Origin: Streptomyces sp. CG1
GTDB taxonomy: Bacteria > Actinomycetota > Actinomycetes > Streptomycetales > Streptomycetaceae
Direction: 5' to 3'
Length of the DNA stretch: 64,000 nucleotides
NCBI RefSeq assembly: GCF_041080625.1
Contig: NZ_CP163518.1
Span: 7,805,501-7,869,500 of the forward strand
The notes beneath the pieces were generated by a model that saw nothing but the letters and a program-made list of their open reading frames with translations, searched no databases and was not told the DNA's origin. Of this stretch, positions 9,672 to 17,152 are shown piece after piece; positions within the stretch are counted from its first letter, which is position 1; each line of letters starts with the position of its first letter. Position numbers and translations under genes: made by a program.

Positions 9672-9823
9672 GCTGAGTTGCCTCCTGTTGATGTGTCGGA
9701 CACTGCTCCGTGCCGACCGTGCGCGCTCGGACTTCGGCGCAGGACGGAACGGGGACACTCGTGGCGCGGTCCGGCCCGATAGGCCCGGGCTCATGCTGCC
9801 TACGGGACGCACGCGGAACCGGT

Positions 9824-10130
9824 TCACCGGTGCCGGGGACGGGTGGAGAACACGCCGAGGACGAGGATGGCCAAACCCGCAGCGGGTGATGGTCCACCAG
9901 GCGGCCTGCGGCGCTTCAGCGGCGATGACAGCGCCGATCACCACGATGCCGAGTGCGGCGCCGAGTTGGCGGCCGGTCGCGGTGATCGCTGCGGCCACTC
10001 CCGCCTGGTCGCGCGGCAGACTCGCGACGGCCGTGTGGGTGATGGGCGCGTTGACGAACCCGAAGCCCAGCCCGAACAGCGCGTACGCCACCCGGAGGAG
10101 CTCGCGATCAGCCCAGGCGGCGCCGGACAC
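9824..10130 (-). pseudogene. C-terminal remnant of a DHA2-type MFS exporter
   Basis: The peptide YALFGLGFGFVNAPITHTAV with PRDQAGVAAAITATGRQLGA is typical of the last helices of 14-TM drug exporters. The N-terminal part is absent. A one-base slip near 9880 moves the terminal helix (LAILVLGVFSTRPR) into another frame before a TGA at 9824-9826. The open frame also runs into the SARP leader, which is coincidental. A non-functional relic. Confidence 0.7.
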
Positions 10131-10139
10131 ACCAGGGAC

Positions 10140-11128
10140 GGCACTGCCATCGGCAACAGGCGCACGCCCGCTGCGTCGAGGTGCTTTTCACGCTTACCGA
10201 TCTGTGCGGCTGCACCCCGGACAAGGCCGTCGACAGTGCCGTACGCACCGCAACCACCCTCACCCGGGCGGCAGCACGCTTCACCGCGTGACTCGGAACG
10301 GCGGTAGTTGGGGCGAGCGTCAGTCGTTGGGCCGGTGAGCGTTCATCGAGCAGAGCTCGCCCGGCTCGTCGAGGTCGGGGGGAGCGGCTCCGGCGGGCAG
10401 GGCATAGAAGGGGGCGACGGCGGCCGTGTCGATGGTCATCCTGACTGCCATGAGACCAACTTCCGGATAGGAGAAGCCATTCGCCTGTATCCAGGCGGGT
10501 GGTGTGTCCACGCTAGGTCGACCACTTACCCATGAGAAGACATCAATTCCGCATAGACCTATGATCTGTCGACATGGATGTGTCTCTGTCCCAGATGGCG
10601 GTCCTCGACGCCGTGGCCCGCAACCGCTCGTTCAGCGGCGCGGTCCGCGACCTGCGCAGCGGTCAGCCGGACGCCGTTGCGTGCTCTGATCGTCAGGGTG
10701 GCGTCACCCGCGAGAGGCCCGTGCAGGGCCGTCCAGTCGGGCCGGACCGTGACCTCCCAGTCGTCTCCTGGGAGGGTGTCCTGCAAGGCAGCCCCACGCC
10801 GGTCACGGCCGCGGCCGACGCTGGGCGGGGTGCGGTGCCCCTGACCGCTCGGGGTGGTTGGCTGGGGCACCGCCGGACCCCGCCAGCCCATGACAGGGCA
10901 ACTGGGCCGACGCGGTCCTGATCACCGCGCGAGAGCGCAGCGCAGCGGGGACGTACGGCGGCCCCGATTTTCGAGTGAGGCGAAGACGCGGTCAGAATCG
11001 CGTATGAGGGACGCTATATAGAAAAAGGGTAGCCGAGGCTGACGGCTGCCCGATTCTCCAACGGCTGGCTCGCGGTGTGTGCTCGTTGGCGCTGGACGAG
11101 TTGAACAGTGCTGCTATGGGTGACGGAT
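10140..11128. other. Gene-poor stretch with remnants (LysR N-terminus and unknown pieces)
   Basis: No intact gene is supported. Plus-strand 10574-10690 encodes MDVSLSQMAVLDAVARNRSF, a LysR-type helix-turn-helix start that degenerates after about 25 residues. A plus-strand tail ends in TGA near 10290 (DLCGCTPDKAVDSAVRTATT, unrecognised). A minus-strand open frame at 10320-10451 would give a short peptide of unknown nature. The rest (10700-11128) shows nothing convincing. Confidence 0.5.
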
Positions 11129-11157
11129 AGAGCAGGCGCTTAGAAGACGCCTGCTCT
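11129..11157 (+). terminator. Rho-independent-like hairpin
   Basis: Perfect 10-bp inverted repeat agagcaggcg / cgcctgctct around a nine-base loop, followed by gttgtg. No coding sequence overlaps it. Either strand could use it. Confidence 0.6.
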
Positions 11158-11470
11158 GTTGTGCCGGTCGACCTTCAAGGTGAGCCGAGCCGGTGGTTGA
11201 TCCTCTGGTTCTGGGGGCGCCGTACTGGTTCGCCGACGGCAGACAGGTTGGGGCCGCAACGGACTGGAATAGCGCGGTGAAGCAAGTGAACCTAGAGCGG
11301 TCCTGGGGAAGCGCGGTGGCGCGCTGCTGGTTCTCGGACCCGTGGGAAGGGGCGGAATATACACCGAGATTGGCGGTTGGCCAAAAGCACGATTCCGCAG
11401 AGGATTAATGCTGTTGCGCGGATTCCCCTGTGGGGCACATCCAGTCATTTCTCGTGAGGAGTTCAGAGCC

Positions 11471-12100
11471 GTGTCTGTCGACGTCATGGACGAAGAATGG
11501 TTGCTTTCCGTGGAGCAGGTCCGATCGCTGCTCGAGTGGATACGTGGGAACGCAGGTGCCAACCGCTCGGTGTACCCCTTCATGCGCACTGTGGCCGAGC
11601 AGGCTCTGCGTCCGGGTGAGGCTCGTGCCTTGCGAGTGCGCGACGCGGTGCTCCCGGAAGGCAGGTGTGGCGAGTTGACGGTTCGTCGTCGAGGAGTCGC
11701 CAGGGTGATTCCACTCCATCCCGAGTTTGTTGGGTTCTTGCGTGAGTGGATCAGCGGGGCGGGTCTGCAGGAGGGCGATCTGCTGTTTCCCGATGTGTGT
11801 AGTGGGCCGCTCTCGGCTTCCGTCTGCCAGCGGGTGTGGCGGCAGGCCCAAGAGGCCGTCCTGCCCCGGGACGAGCTGCACTCGTGGCGCTCGGGGGAGC
11901 CCGTCTCCATCCTCCGTGAGTCCCGTCTGGCGGAGTGGCTGAGGATGGGCATCTCGTCCGTCACGGTTGCCGAGCTGGCCGGCGTGACTCCGGTGTGGCT
12001 GGAGCTTCGCTACCCGTACTGCTTCCGCCGGGAGAATGTCGACATTGACTGGGATCATCTGGCCGAAGCCATGAGCCTTCCGGATTCGCTCAAGCGATGA
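11471..12100 (+). CDS. Tyrosine recombinase-like protein with eroded catalytic site
   Basis: A 209-residue protein; GTG 11471 is chosen because GAGGAG lies nine bases upstream. It resembles the catalytic domain of Streptomyces integrases: LRPGEARALRVRD corresponds to the first catalytic Arg region, followed by the beta-sheet (GVARVIPLHPEF) and a C-terminal LAGVTPVWLELRYPYC that aligns with the usual ...AGHS...YAHC... nucleophile segment. The HxxR box and the second-box His are not conserved (ILRES and LAGVT instead), although a Tyr remains. It could be a decayed integrase or a DNA-binding regulator derived from one. It is followed by a strong hairpin terminator, so it is probably a self-contained transcription unit. 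Confidence 0.55.
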   Translation: MSVDVMDEEWLLSVEQVRSLLEWIRGNAGANRSVYPFMRTVAEQALRPGEARALRVRDAVLPEGRCGELTVRRRGVARVIPLHPEFVGFLREWISGAGLQEGDLLFPDVCSGPLSASVCQRVWRQAQEAVLPRDELHSWRSGEPVSILRESRLAEWLRMGISSVTVAELAGVTPVWLELRYPYCFRRENVDIDWDHLAEAMSLPDSLKR

Positions 12101-12107
12101 ACCAAGC

Positions 12108-12135
12108 CCCCGCGCTCCGGGGCCGGAGCGCGGGG
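12108..12135 (+). terminator. Strong GC hairpin after the recombinase-like gene
   Basis: Perfect inverted repeat ccccgcgctccgg / ccggagcgcgggg beginning eight bases after the TGA. There is no T-run, as is usual for Streptomyces. Confidence 0.7.
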
Positions 12136-12344
12136 CACCCACTGATTTCATTCCTCCGCCCATCGCCGGTCCACACATCAATGACGCTCTCACGTGCCGA
12201 GGTCCCTCTCCGCGGCATTGGCACTGTGACGCGAGGTCCCACTGCCCTGACAGAGCTGGTTGACCTTCGTCTTGGACCGGCCGATTTGCCCGGCTGCCGA
12301 CTCGCCGGGCGCTCGCTCCCATCCCCACCGTCGAGGACGTACCC

Positions 12345-12551
12345 ATGCCTGCGCGCTTGTTGTCCATTCCCGCCGTCGCCGCCGCCCTGGACGTCGACCG
12401 CCGCACTGTCTACCGCTTCATCGCCGCCGGGGAATTGCCGGTCGTCGATCTGCGCACCGGAGCGGGGCGCTCCCGCGTACGTGTCCCTGCTGCCGGGCTC
12501 GAGGAGTTCATCAGCAGCAGGGCCGTCACGCCGCCGGTGTCCCGCCGCTGA
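12345..12551 (+). CDS. xis: Excisionase-family (Xis/MerR-like HTH) protein
   Basis: A 68-residue protein with the helix-turn-helix 17/excisionase signature: LLSIPAVAAALDVDRRTVYR, then FIAAGELPVVDLRTG...RSRVRVPAAGLEEF. Excisionases bind arm sites and direct the integrase toward excision. It lies 45 bp upstream of, and in the same frame as, the integrase, the arrangement seen in pSAM2-like integrative elements. The start ATG at 12345 follows a GACGTACCC leader without an obvious ribosome site, so translation may be weak. Confidence 0.8.
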   Translation: MPARLLSIPAVAAALDVDRRTVYRFIAAGELPVVDLRTGAGRSRVRVPAAGLEEFISSRAVTPPVSRR

Positions 12552-12596
12552 CCGATTGCCGCCGTTGACCCCACCGCTCTCGGGCAAGGAGTAAAT

Positions 12597-13700
12597 CTGT
12601 ACCTTCGCAAGCTGAAGTCCGGCAAGTGGCAGGCGACCGTACGTAACCGGGCAGGAGACCGGTTCAGCGAGTCGTTCCCCCTTAAGGGTCAGGCGCGTGC
12701 CTGGGGCGTCGAGATGGAAACCCAATTCCGCCGCAGGACCCTGCGGGACCCCCGGGCGGGTGAAATCTCCTTCCGTGAGTGGCACGACCGATGGTGGAAC
12801 GCCCGTGTCGTCGAGCCGCACACGCTGCGCGGTGACGCCTCCAGCATCAAGAACCACGTTCTTCCCTACTGGGCGGACTGGGAGATGCGAGCCATCACCC
12901 GTATGGACGTCCAGAGCTGGATCCGCTCCCTGGTGGAGAAGGGTGCAGGGGCCTCCGCGATCAAGCGCGCCTACAACCTGACGTCCTCCATCATGCGCGC
13001 GGCCGTCGTCGACGACGTCATCGCGGTGAGCCCCTGCCGCAGCATCGACCTGCCCGCCATCGCGGTCAAGCCCCCGCAGTGGTTCACCGTCGACCAAGCG
13101 CAGAGCATCCTGGACGAACTCCCCGCCGAGTGGCGGACGATGTGTCTGCTTGGCTTCTACACCGGACTGCGCTGGGGTGAACTCTCCGGCTTGCACCGCC
13201 ACCGCATCGACCGGCGCCGCTCGCGACTGTTCGTGGTGGAGGTCAACACCAAGAGCGGTATCAAGGAGTACCCCAAGAGCTCCAAGAGCCGCCGGGAAGT
13301 CCCGCTCCCACCCCACGTCCTGGAGGCGCTCGACCGTCACATCCACCGGCTCGACGATGACGCGCTGGTCTTCACCACCATCACCAAGGGCCGCTCCGGA
13401 CGCCGCCTCGACGACGGCAACTGGCGGCGCCAAACCTGGTGGCCGGCCGTCGAAAGCGCCTACTGCTTCGACACCGACGGCGAGCAACACCTCGTCCCGC
13501 ACTACCCGCCGCACTCCATGCGCCACACCTGCGCCTCCTGGCTCGTCCAGAAAGGCGTCTCTCTCTACGAGGTCCAGCACCTCCTCGGACACGAGAGCTT
13601 CCAGACCACCCAGCGCTACGCTCACCTGCAACCGGACGCGCACAAGGCCGTCCTCGGCGCCTGGGAACGCCTGGACGTTCCGCTGACAATCGCTGCATAA
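12597..13700 (+). CDS. int: Tyrosine site-specific integrase, probable CTG start
   Basis: Catalytic recombinase of the phage integrase family, about 367 residues. The first ATG (12714) would remove a conserved arm-binding N-terminus that is plainly encoded upstream (YLRKLKSGKWQATVR). The only plausible initiator is CTG 12597, placed five bases after AAGGAG (12586-12591). Catalytic residues: Arg in FYTGLRWGELSGL, Lys region in the KSRREVPLP hairpin, HSMRHTCASWL (HxxR), LLGHESFQTTQRYAHL (His and nucleophilic Tyr). All are present, so it should be active. Paired with Xis, it marks the left end of an integrative element; no tRNA attachment site was seen downstream. Confidence 0.85.
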   Translation: MYLRKLKSGKWQATVRNRAGDRFSESFPLKGQARAWGVEMETQFRRRTLRDPRAGEISFREWHDRWWNARVVEPHTLRGDASSIKNHVLPYWADWEMRAITRMDVQSWIRSLVEKGAGASAIKRAYNLTSSIMRAAVVDDVIAVSPCRSIDLPAIAVKPPQWFTVDQAQSILDELPAEWRTMCLLGFYTGLRWGELSGLHRHRIDRRRSRLFVVEVNTKSGIKEYPKSSKSRREVPLPPHVLEALDRHIHRLDDDALVFTTITKGRSGRRLDDGNWRRQTWWPAVESAYCFDTDGEQHLVPHYPPHSMRHTCASWLVQKGVSLYEVQHLLGHESFQTTQRYAHLQPDAHKAVLGAWERLDVPLTIAA

Positions 13701-13742
13701 ACGTTCCTCCACCCTGTCCTCCACGGACGGGGCGGAGGCGTT
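13700..13742 (+). terminator. Hairpin after integrase
   Basis: aacgttcctccaccctgtcc pairs with ggacggggcggaggcgtt, allowing two G-U pairs, immediately after the integrase TAA. Confidence 0.6.
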
Positions 13743-14035
13743 GTATGCGGGACGGACATCTCCCAGTGGGTGAGACCGGGATCACGGGGCCCGCCCGGCC
13801 GGCGGTCTTCCTCGGAAAGCGACCAGTGGCCCTGGGCGTGAACGGTCAGGGGCGGGCGTGGACGTCGCCGTGCAGCAGTTCCCGCAGAGCCTCACGGCAA
13901 GCCAGCGGATCCGGCGGAGTCCGCTGTGGTGAGCCAAGCCGTACGCTTCGGCCCACTGCAGCCATTCCGGCTCGACCGGCGGAGTTCGTGCGCTGTCGGC
14001 GCGTGTGCGTGACGGCGGCCGTAACAAGCGGCTCT
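13743..14035. repeat. Imperfect direct repeat of 39757-40050
   Basis: Shared landmarks in the same orientation: ggacatctccc...gagaccggg.tcacgg, then cagcagttcccgcagagc, then gtacgcttcggcccactgca and gtcggcgcgtgtgcgt. The copies lie about 26 kb apart and bracket the accessory island. Confidence 0.75.
13782..14035 (-). pseudogene. Truncated 3' copy of the mobile-element gene at 39798-42682
   Basis: The peptide TRADSARTPPVEPEWLQWAE matches the tail of the larger split gene near 40 kb (TRADNAWTPPVEAEWLQWAE), after which the frame is lost by small indels. Only the C-terminal third is represented. It sits directly behind the integrase terminator, consistent with remnants of one integrative plasmid lineage. 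Confidence 0.65.
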
Positions 14036-14109
14036 GATCCATGTGTCCGGTTGACGTTGCGTTACGGACTCCTGATCGGTTGACGGTTCGTGTGAATGCA
14101 GCGTGCTCT

Positions 14110-14400
14110 GGCCTATGCCGACCTTCCGACCCGCCACCGCCAGGTCGGCAAGCCGTCGGTGGTATCGCCCGTGGATACGGCTGGACGAACAACCGCACCC
14201 TGGGCAGGGTGCCCCTCGACTCACCGGACCGCCTCCTCCCACCTGAAGTCGGTCGCGGTGGAGGAGATCACGGTGGACGACGAAGTGGTGGCCGTCGCGG
14301 CGCCGGCGACCTTCTGGTCCGGCGGTTCCTGTGCGGAACGCCGGAATGCGGTCGCCGGAAGTTCGTCGAGCAAGTGGAAGGGCTGACTGAGTGCGTTGTG
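14110..14400. pseudogene. Scrambled N-terminal remnants of an ISL3-family transposase
   Basis: On the minus strand about 14110-14235 encodes CPGCGCSSSRIHGRYHRRLA and DLAVAGRKV, the ISL3 zinc-finger start. On the plus strand about 14310-14395 encodes LVRRFLCGTPECGRRKFVEQ, the next segment of the same domain. The two pieces of one protein therefore point in opposite directions, implying a local inversion. The catalytic DDE part is absent. Confidence 0.55.
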
Positions 14401-14408
14401 GCAAACGG

Positions 14409-14433
14409 AACCCCTGCTCGATGAGCGGGGGTT
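14409..14433 (+). terminator. Rho-independent-like terminator
   Basis: aacccctgctc / gagcgggggtt around gat, followed by tctctg. One mismatch in the stem. Confidence 0.65.
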
Positions 14434-14507
14434 TCTCTGTGCTCACAGCATGATCGCGGGGTGGTGGGGGCAGGCAGCGGACGGTTGTTGTCGGCCTAGA
14501 GGGTGCG

Positions 14508-15010
14508 ATGCCGTCGGTGTTCGGTCTGCTCGAGCGGCGTGAGGGGCGGGCACGGGAGGAACTGGAGTCCTGGCTGGGGGTGCTGCGGCAGGCCCAGGAG
14601 GAGGTGACCGCCGCGCGGGAGCGGGCCGAGCGGGCGCGGGTGGCGCGCGAGGAACTCGTGCAGGCGCTCGCAGAGGAGAGCGCGGTGCCGGCCGGTGGCG
14701 ACGCGGATCCCTCGGCGGTATCGGGCGGCTTGGGCGCGGGCATGGGTATGACGAGCGGCCGCCGGTGTGGCAGCCGGGCCTGGGCCAGGAGGCGCTCAGT
14801 GGCCTGTACCGGAAGGTGTTCGCTGCCGTCGCGGCCGCCCGGTAGCCGGTGAGCGGGGTGGAGTTGGCGCGGGCGGCGGGCCGGGATACGGAAAACAAGA
14901 ACGAGGTGGAGAAGGTGCGTCACCGCGCCTACACGCTCGAGGCCCACGGCTGGCTGGTGCGTCAGAAGGGCGGGCTGTTCACGCCCGCGCCAGGGCAGCC
15001 GGTGCGGCCG
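14508..15010 (+). pseudogene. Broken gene: coiled-coil N-terminus plus winged-helix C-terminus
   Basis: Starts MPSVFGLLERREGRAREELE and continues as a charged coiled coil to about 14735. The C-terminal half appears one frame over: YDERPPVWQPGLGQEALSGL, an in-frame TAG near 14843, then VRHRAYTLEAHGWLVRQKGG, a winged-helix-like wing. Intact versions of this two-part protein occur in Streptomyces near mobile DNA. Here at least one frameshift and one nonsense codon have inactivated it. Confidence 0.6.
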
Positions 15011-15054
15011 CTTCTCCGGCCAGCGCGGAGCGTCTCCGGCCAGCCGCCGCGACA

Positions 15055-15222
15055 GCGCTGCTGCTGGAGAGGGATTCCACCGAACCGCGCCACCAGCGGC
15101 TGCCTGTTCTTCCGCTCGATCCGGGCCTTGTAGCAGACGCGGGGCCCGTTGAGCGTGTCGATCCTGGCCCTGTGCCTGGCGGCCATCTTCGACACGGTCG
15201 AACGGTGCCGGCCGGAGACTAG
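15055..15222 (-). pseudogene. Maturase tail of a third group II intron
   Basis: Encodes GRHRSTVSKMAARHRARIDT then PLVARFGGIPL, matching the domain X to endonuclease linker of the two full maturases downstream (KHRSTVTAMARAHKATVDT...PLVARFGGIPL). No reverse transcriptase core, HNH domain or domain V is attached. It shows an earlier intron insertion that was later deleted or scrambled. Confidence 0.75.
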
Positions 15223-15275
15223 AGCGGCGTGAACGCCGGGTTGAATCGACGAATTCAGCCACGGGTCGGCGACCG

Positions 15276-16235
15276 CTAGGCCGGCCGGAACCGGTTGGTT
15301 GCCGCCAGCACAGCCTTCGTCGTGTCGTCCCCTGACAGTCCGTGTCCCTCCTCGCCGATCAGGACGAGCTCCGTGTCGGGCCACGCCTGCGCCAACTGCC
15401 ACGCGATGTCCGGGGGACCGCTGATGTCCATTTTCCCGTGGACTATCACGCCGGGGATGCCGGCGAGCTTTCCGGCATCGCGCAGCAGTGCTCCGTCCTC
15501 CAGGAAGCCGGCGTGTTGCCAGTAGTGCGTGACGAGGCGGGCGATGCGCATCCGAAGGTGCGGGTCCTCGTAACGGGGGTCGGGCGTGTGCCCGGGGTGG
15601 GTGGACACGTGCACGTCCTCCCAGCGGCACCACTCCCGCGCCGCCCGCTCCCGTACGACCGCATCGGGATCGGCGAGCATCCGGGCGTACGCCTGTGCCA
15701 GGCTGCCGCCGCGCTCCGGCTCTGGCACGGTGTCGCGGAAGCGGGCCCATTCCTCGGGGAAGATCCGCCCCATGTCCCGGGTGACCCACTCCACCTCGCG
15801 ACGGGTGGTATTGGTGACACTGAAAAGCACCAGCTCGGACACGCGCCCGGGGTGCTTCTGGGCGTAGGCCAGCGCGAGCGTCACACCCCAGGAACCGCCG
15901 ATGACCAGCCACTTCTCAATGTTGAGATGCCGCCGCAGCAGTTCGATGTCGGCGATCAGGTGCGGGGTGGTGTTGGCGGCGAGCGAGGTCTGCGGATCGG
16001 CGGCGTCGGGCGTGCTCCGCCCGCACCCGCGCTGGTCGAAGAGCACGATGCGGTATGCCGCGGGGTCGAACAGCCGACGCCAGAACGGTCCTGCGCCGGA
16101 CCCCGGCCCGCCATGCAGGACGAGGGCGGGCTTGCCCGCGGGATTCCCGCAGGTCTCCCAGTACACGCGGTTACCGTCGCCGACGTCGAGCACGCCGTGC
16201 TCGTACGGCTCGATGGGGGGATAAAGCTCGGCCAT
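15276..16235 (-). CDS. pip: Proline iminopeptidase (alpha/beta hydrolase, family S33)
   Basis: A 319-residue cytosolic enzyme that removes N-terminal proline from peptides. Family signatures: HGGPGSGAG oxyanion region (about residues 41-49), DQRGCGRS (about 67-74), nucleophile elbow GGSWG (about 112-116), and late Asp (GKMDISGPP) and His (GEEGHGLSG). Length matches the family. GGAGGA precedes the ATG by about ten bases. It is divergent from a MarR regulator, and a perfect palindrome lies between the two starts, so expression is probably repressed by that regulator. Confidence 0.93.
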   Translation of the reverse strand: MAELYPPIEPYEHGVLDVGDGNRVYWETCGNPAGKPALVLHGGPGSGAGPFWRRLFDPAAYRIVLFDQRGCGRSTPDAADPQTSLAANTTPHLIADIELLRRHLNIEKWLVIGGSWGVTLALAYAQKHPGRVSELVLFSVTNTTRREVEWVTRDMGRIFPEEWARFRDTVPEPERGGSLAQAYARMLADPDAVVRERAAREWCRWEDVHVSTHPGHTPDPRYEDPHLRMRIARLVTHYWQHAGFLEDGALLRDAGKLAGIPGVIVHGKMDISGPPDIAWQLAQAWPDTELVLIGEEGHGLSGDDTTKAVLAATNRFRPA

Positions 16236-16254
16236 GTGAGACGTATCCTCCAGA

Positions 16255-16276
16255 AATCTAACAGCGCTGTTAGATT
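16255..16276. promoter_or_regulatory. 22-bp perfect palindrome, probable MarR operator
   Basis: Half-site aatctaacagc is followed directly by its exact reverse complement. It lies between pip and the divergent marR gene. Each arm contains TAGATT, which could be the -10 element of either promoter, so binding would block both directions. For marR the GTG at 16283 is seven bases from the arm, suggesting a leaderless transcript. Confidence 0.75.
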
Positions 16277-16282
16277 AACAGG

Positions 16283-16762
16283 GTGAGGAAGCATCCGGAC
16301 CCGGTAGCCGTCGGCACTCTGCTCCGCCACGTCCTCGATTTGCTCGACGGCGACGTGGCCAAGGTCTACGAGGAGCAGGGCCTCGCCGAGTACCGGCCGC
16401 GCTTCTCCCCGGTGGTACGGGCTCTCCTGGCCGAAGGTCCGCTTTCGGTCCGCGACCTGGCCGCGGCGGTGGGAGTTACGCACTCGGCCGCAAGCCAGAC
16501 GGCGGCCCAGATGGCCCGAGCGGGCCTGGTCACCCATACCCCCGACCCGCGTGACGCCCGCCGCCGGCTGGTCGAGCTCACCCCGAGGGCCCATGCCCTG
16601 TTGCCGCAGATCGAGGCGGAGTGGGATGCGACAGTGGCGGCAATGGCGGAGCTCGACGCGGAGCTCTCGATGCCGCTTGCTGACCTGCTGATGGAGGTGG
16701 CAGAGGCGGTACGTCGACGCCCATTCCGGGAGCGGATCGCGGCGACCTATCGGGGCTACTGA
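16283..16762 (+). CDS. MarR-family regulator
   Basis: A 159-residue winged-helix protein: LSVRDLAAAVGVTHSAASQT recognition helix, then DPRDARRRLVELTPRA wing. No ribosome site precedes GTG 16283, consistent with leaderless translation. It probably autoregulates and controls the divergent proline iminopeptidase through the shared palindrome. Its stop codon (TGA at 16760-16762) lies inside the terminal inverted repeat of the adjacent IS630 element, so the natural C-terminus may have been slightly altered by the insertion. Confidence 0.88.
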   Translation: MRKHPDPVAVGTLLRHVLDLLDGDVAKVYEEQGLAEYRPRFSPVVRALLAEGPLSVRDLAAAVGVTHSAASQTAAQMARAGLVTHTPDPRDARRRLVELTPRAHALLPQIEAEWDATVAAMAELDAELSMPLADLLMEVAEAVRRRPFRERIAATYRGY

Positions 16763-16782
16763 ACTTGAATTCGTGATGTCGG

Positions 16783-17056
16783 TCAGCCGTCCAGGATCAG
16801 GCCGGTGCCGGCCAGGCAGCCGTCCACCAGGTCAGGGCGGTACTGGATCTGCTTGAGCTTCCGCTTGACGGCCCTCGTGATCTGGCCGAGGTCGGCGGCG
16901 GCGAGGTTGCCGATGTCGCGCTTGACCAGCGACCAGACGCCCTCCTGCGGATTCAAGTCTGGCGAATAGCTCGGCAGTTGGAACACAGTGAGCCAGTCGG
17001 CGTTGTTGGCGATGAACTCGCACAGGGGTTCGGACAGGTGCATGCGCAGGGTGAGG
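16783..17056 (-). pseudogene. IS630 transposase, 3' exon
   Basis: Encodes LTLRMHLSEPLCEFIANNAD then SYSPDLNPQEGVWSLVKRD, the final catalytic Glu region of the IS630 DDE domain, to the stop at 16783. It continues, after removal of the intron at 17057-21898, from the VLVWDN motif encoded at about 21905. Confidence 0.85.
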
Positions 17057-17110
17057 TAGGCCGCCGGCGAGGTGCCCGTGGCTCGAGTCCTTTTCCGTCG
17101 GCCCCCTCCC

Positions 17111-17144
17111 GAACCGTGCGGGCGGCGTTAACCGCACACGGCTC
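17111..17144 (-). ncRNA. Domain V of intron 1, altered tetraloop
   Basis: Reads GAGCCGTGTGCGGT, then TAAC, then GCCGCCCGCACGGTTC on the minus strand: the catalytic hairpin of group II introns with the starting GAGC (AGC triad) intact. The terminal loop is TAAC instead of the GNRA-type GAAA seen in intron 2. That loop normally docks in domain I, so splicing may be impaired. Confidence 0.75.
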
Positions 17145-17152
17145 TCCAGTGA

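Noticed and set aside
9672..10130. N-terminal extension of the SARP regulator containing membrane-like sequence
   Set aside because: The extension is the remnant of an MFS exporter; AGGAGG before ATG 9671 marks the real start.
10559..10891. Minus-strand open frame opposite the LysR remnant (contains GDDWEVTVRPDWTALHGPLA)
   Set aside because: It looks somewhat protein-like but has no ribosome site, no recognised family and ends within the LysR fragment; treated as debris.
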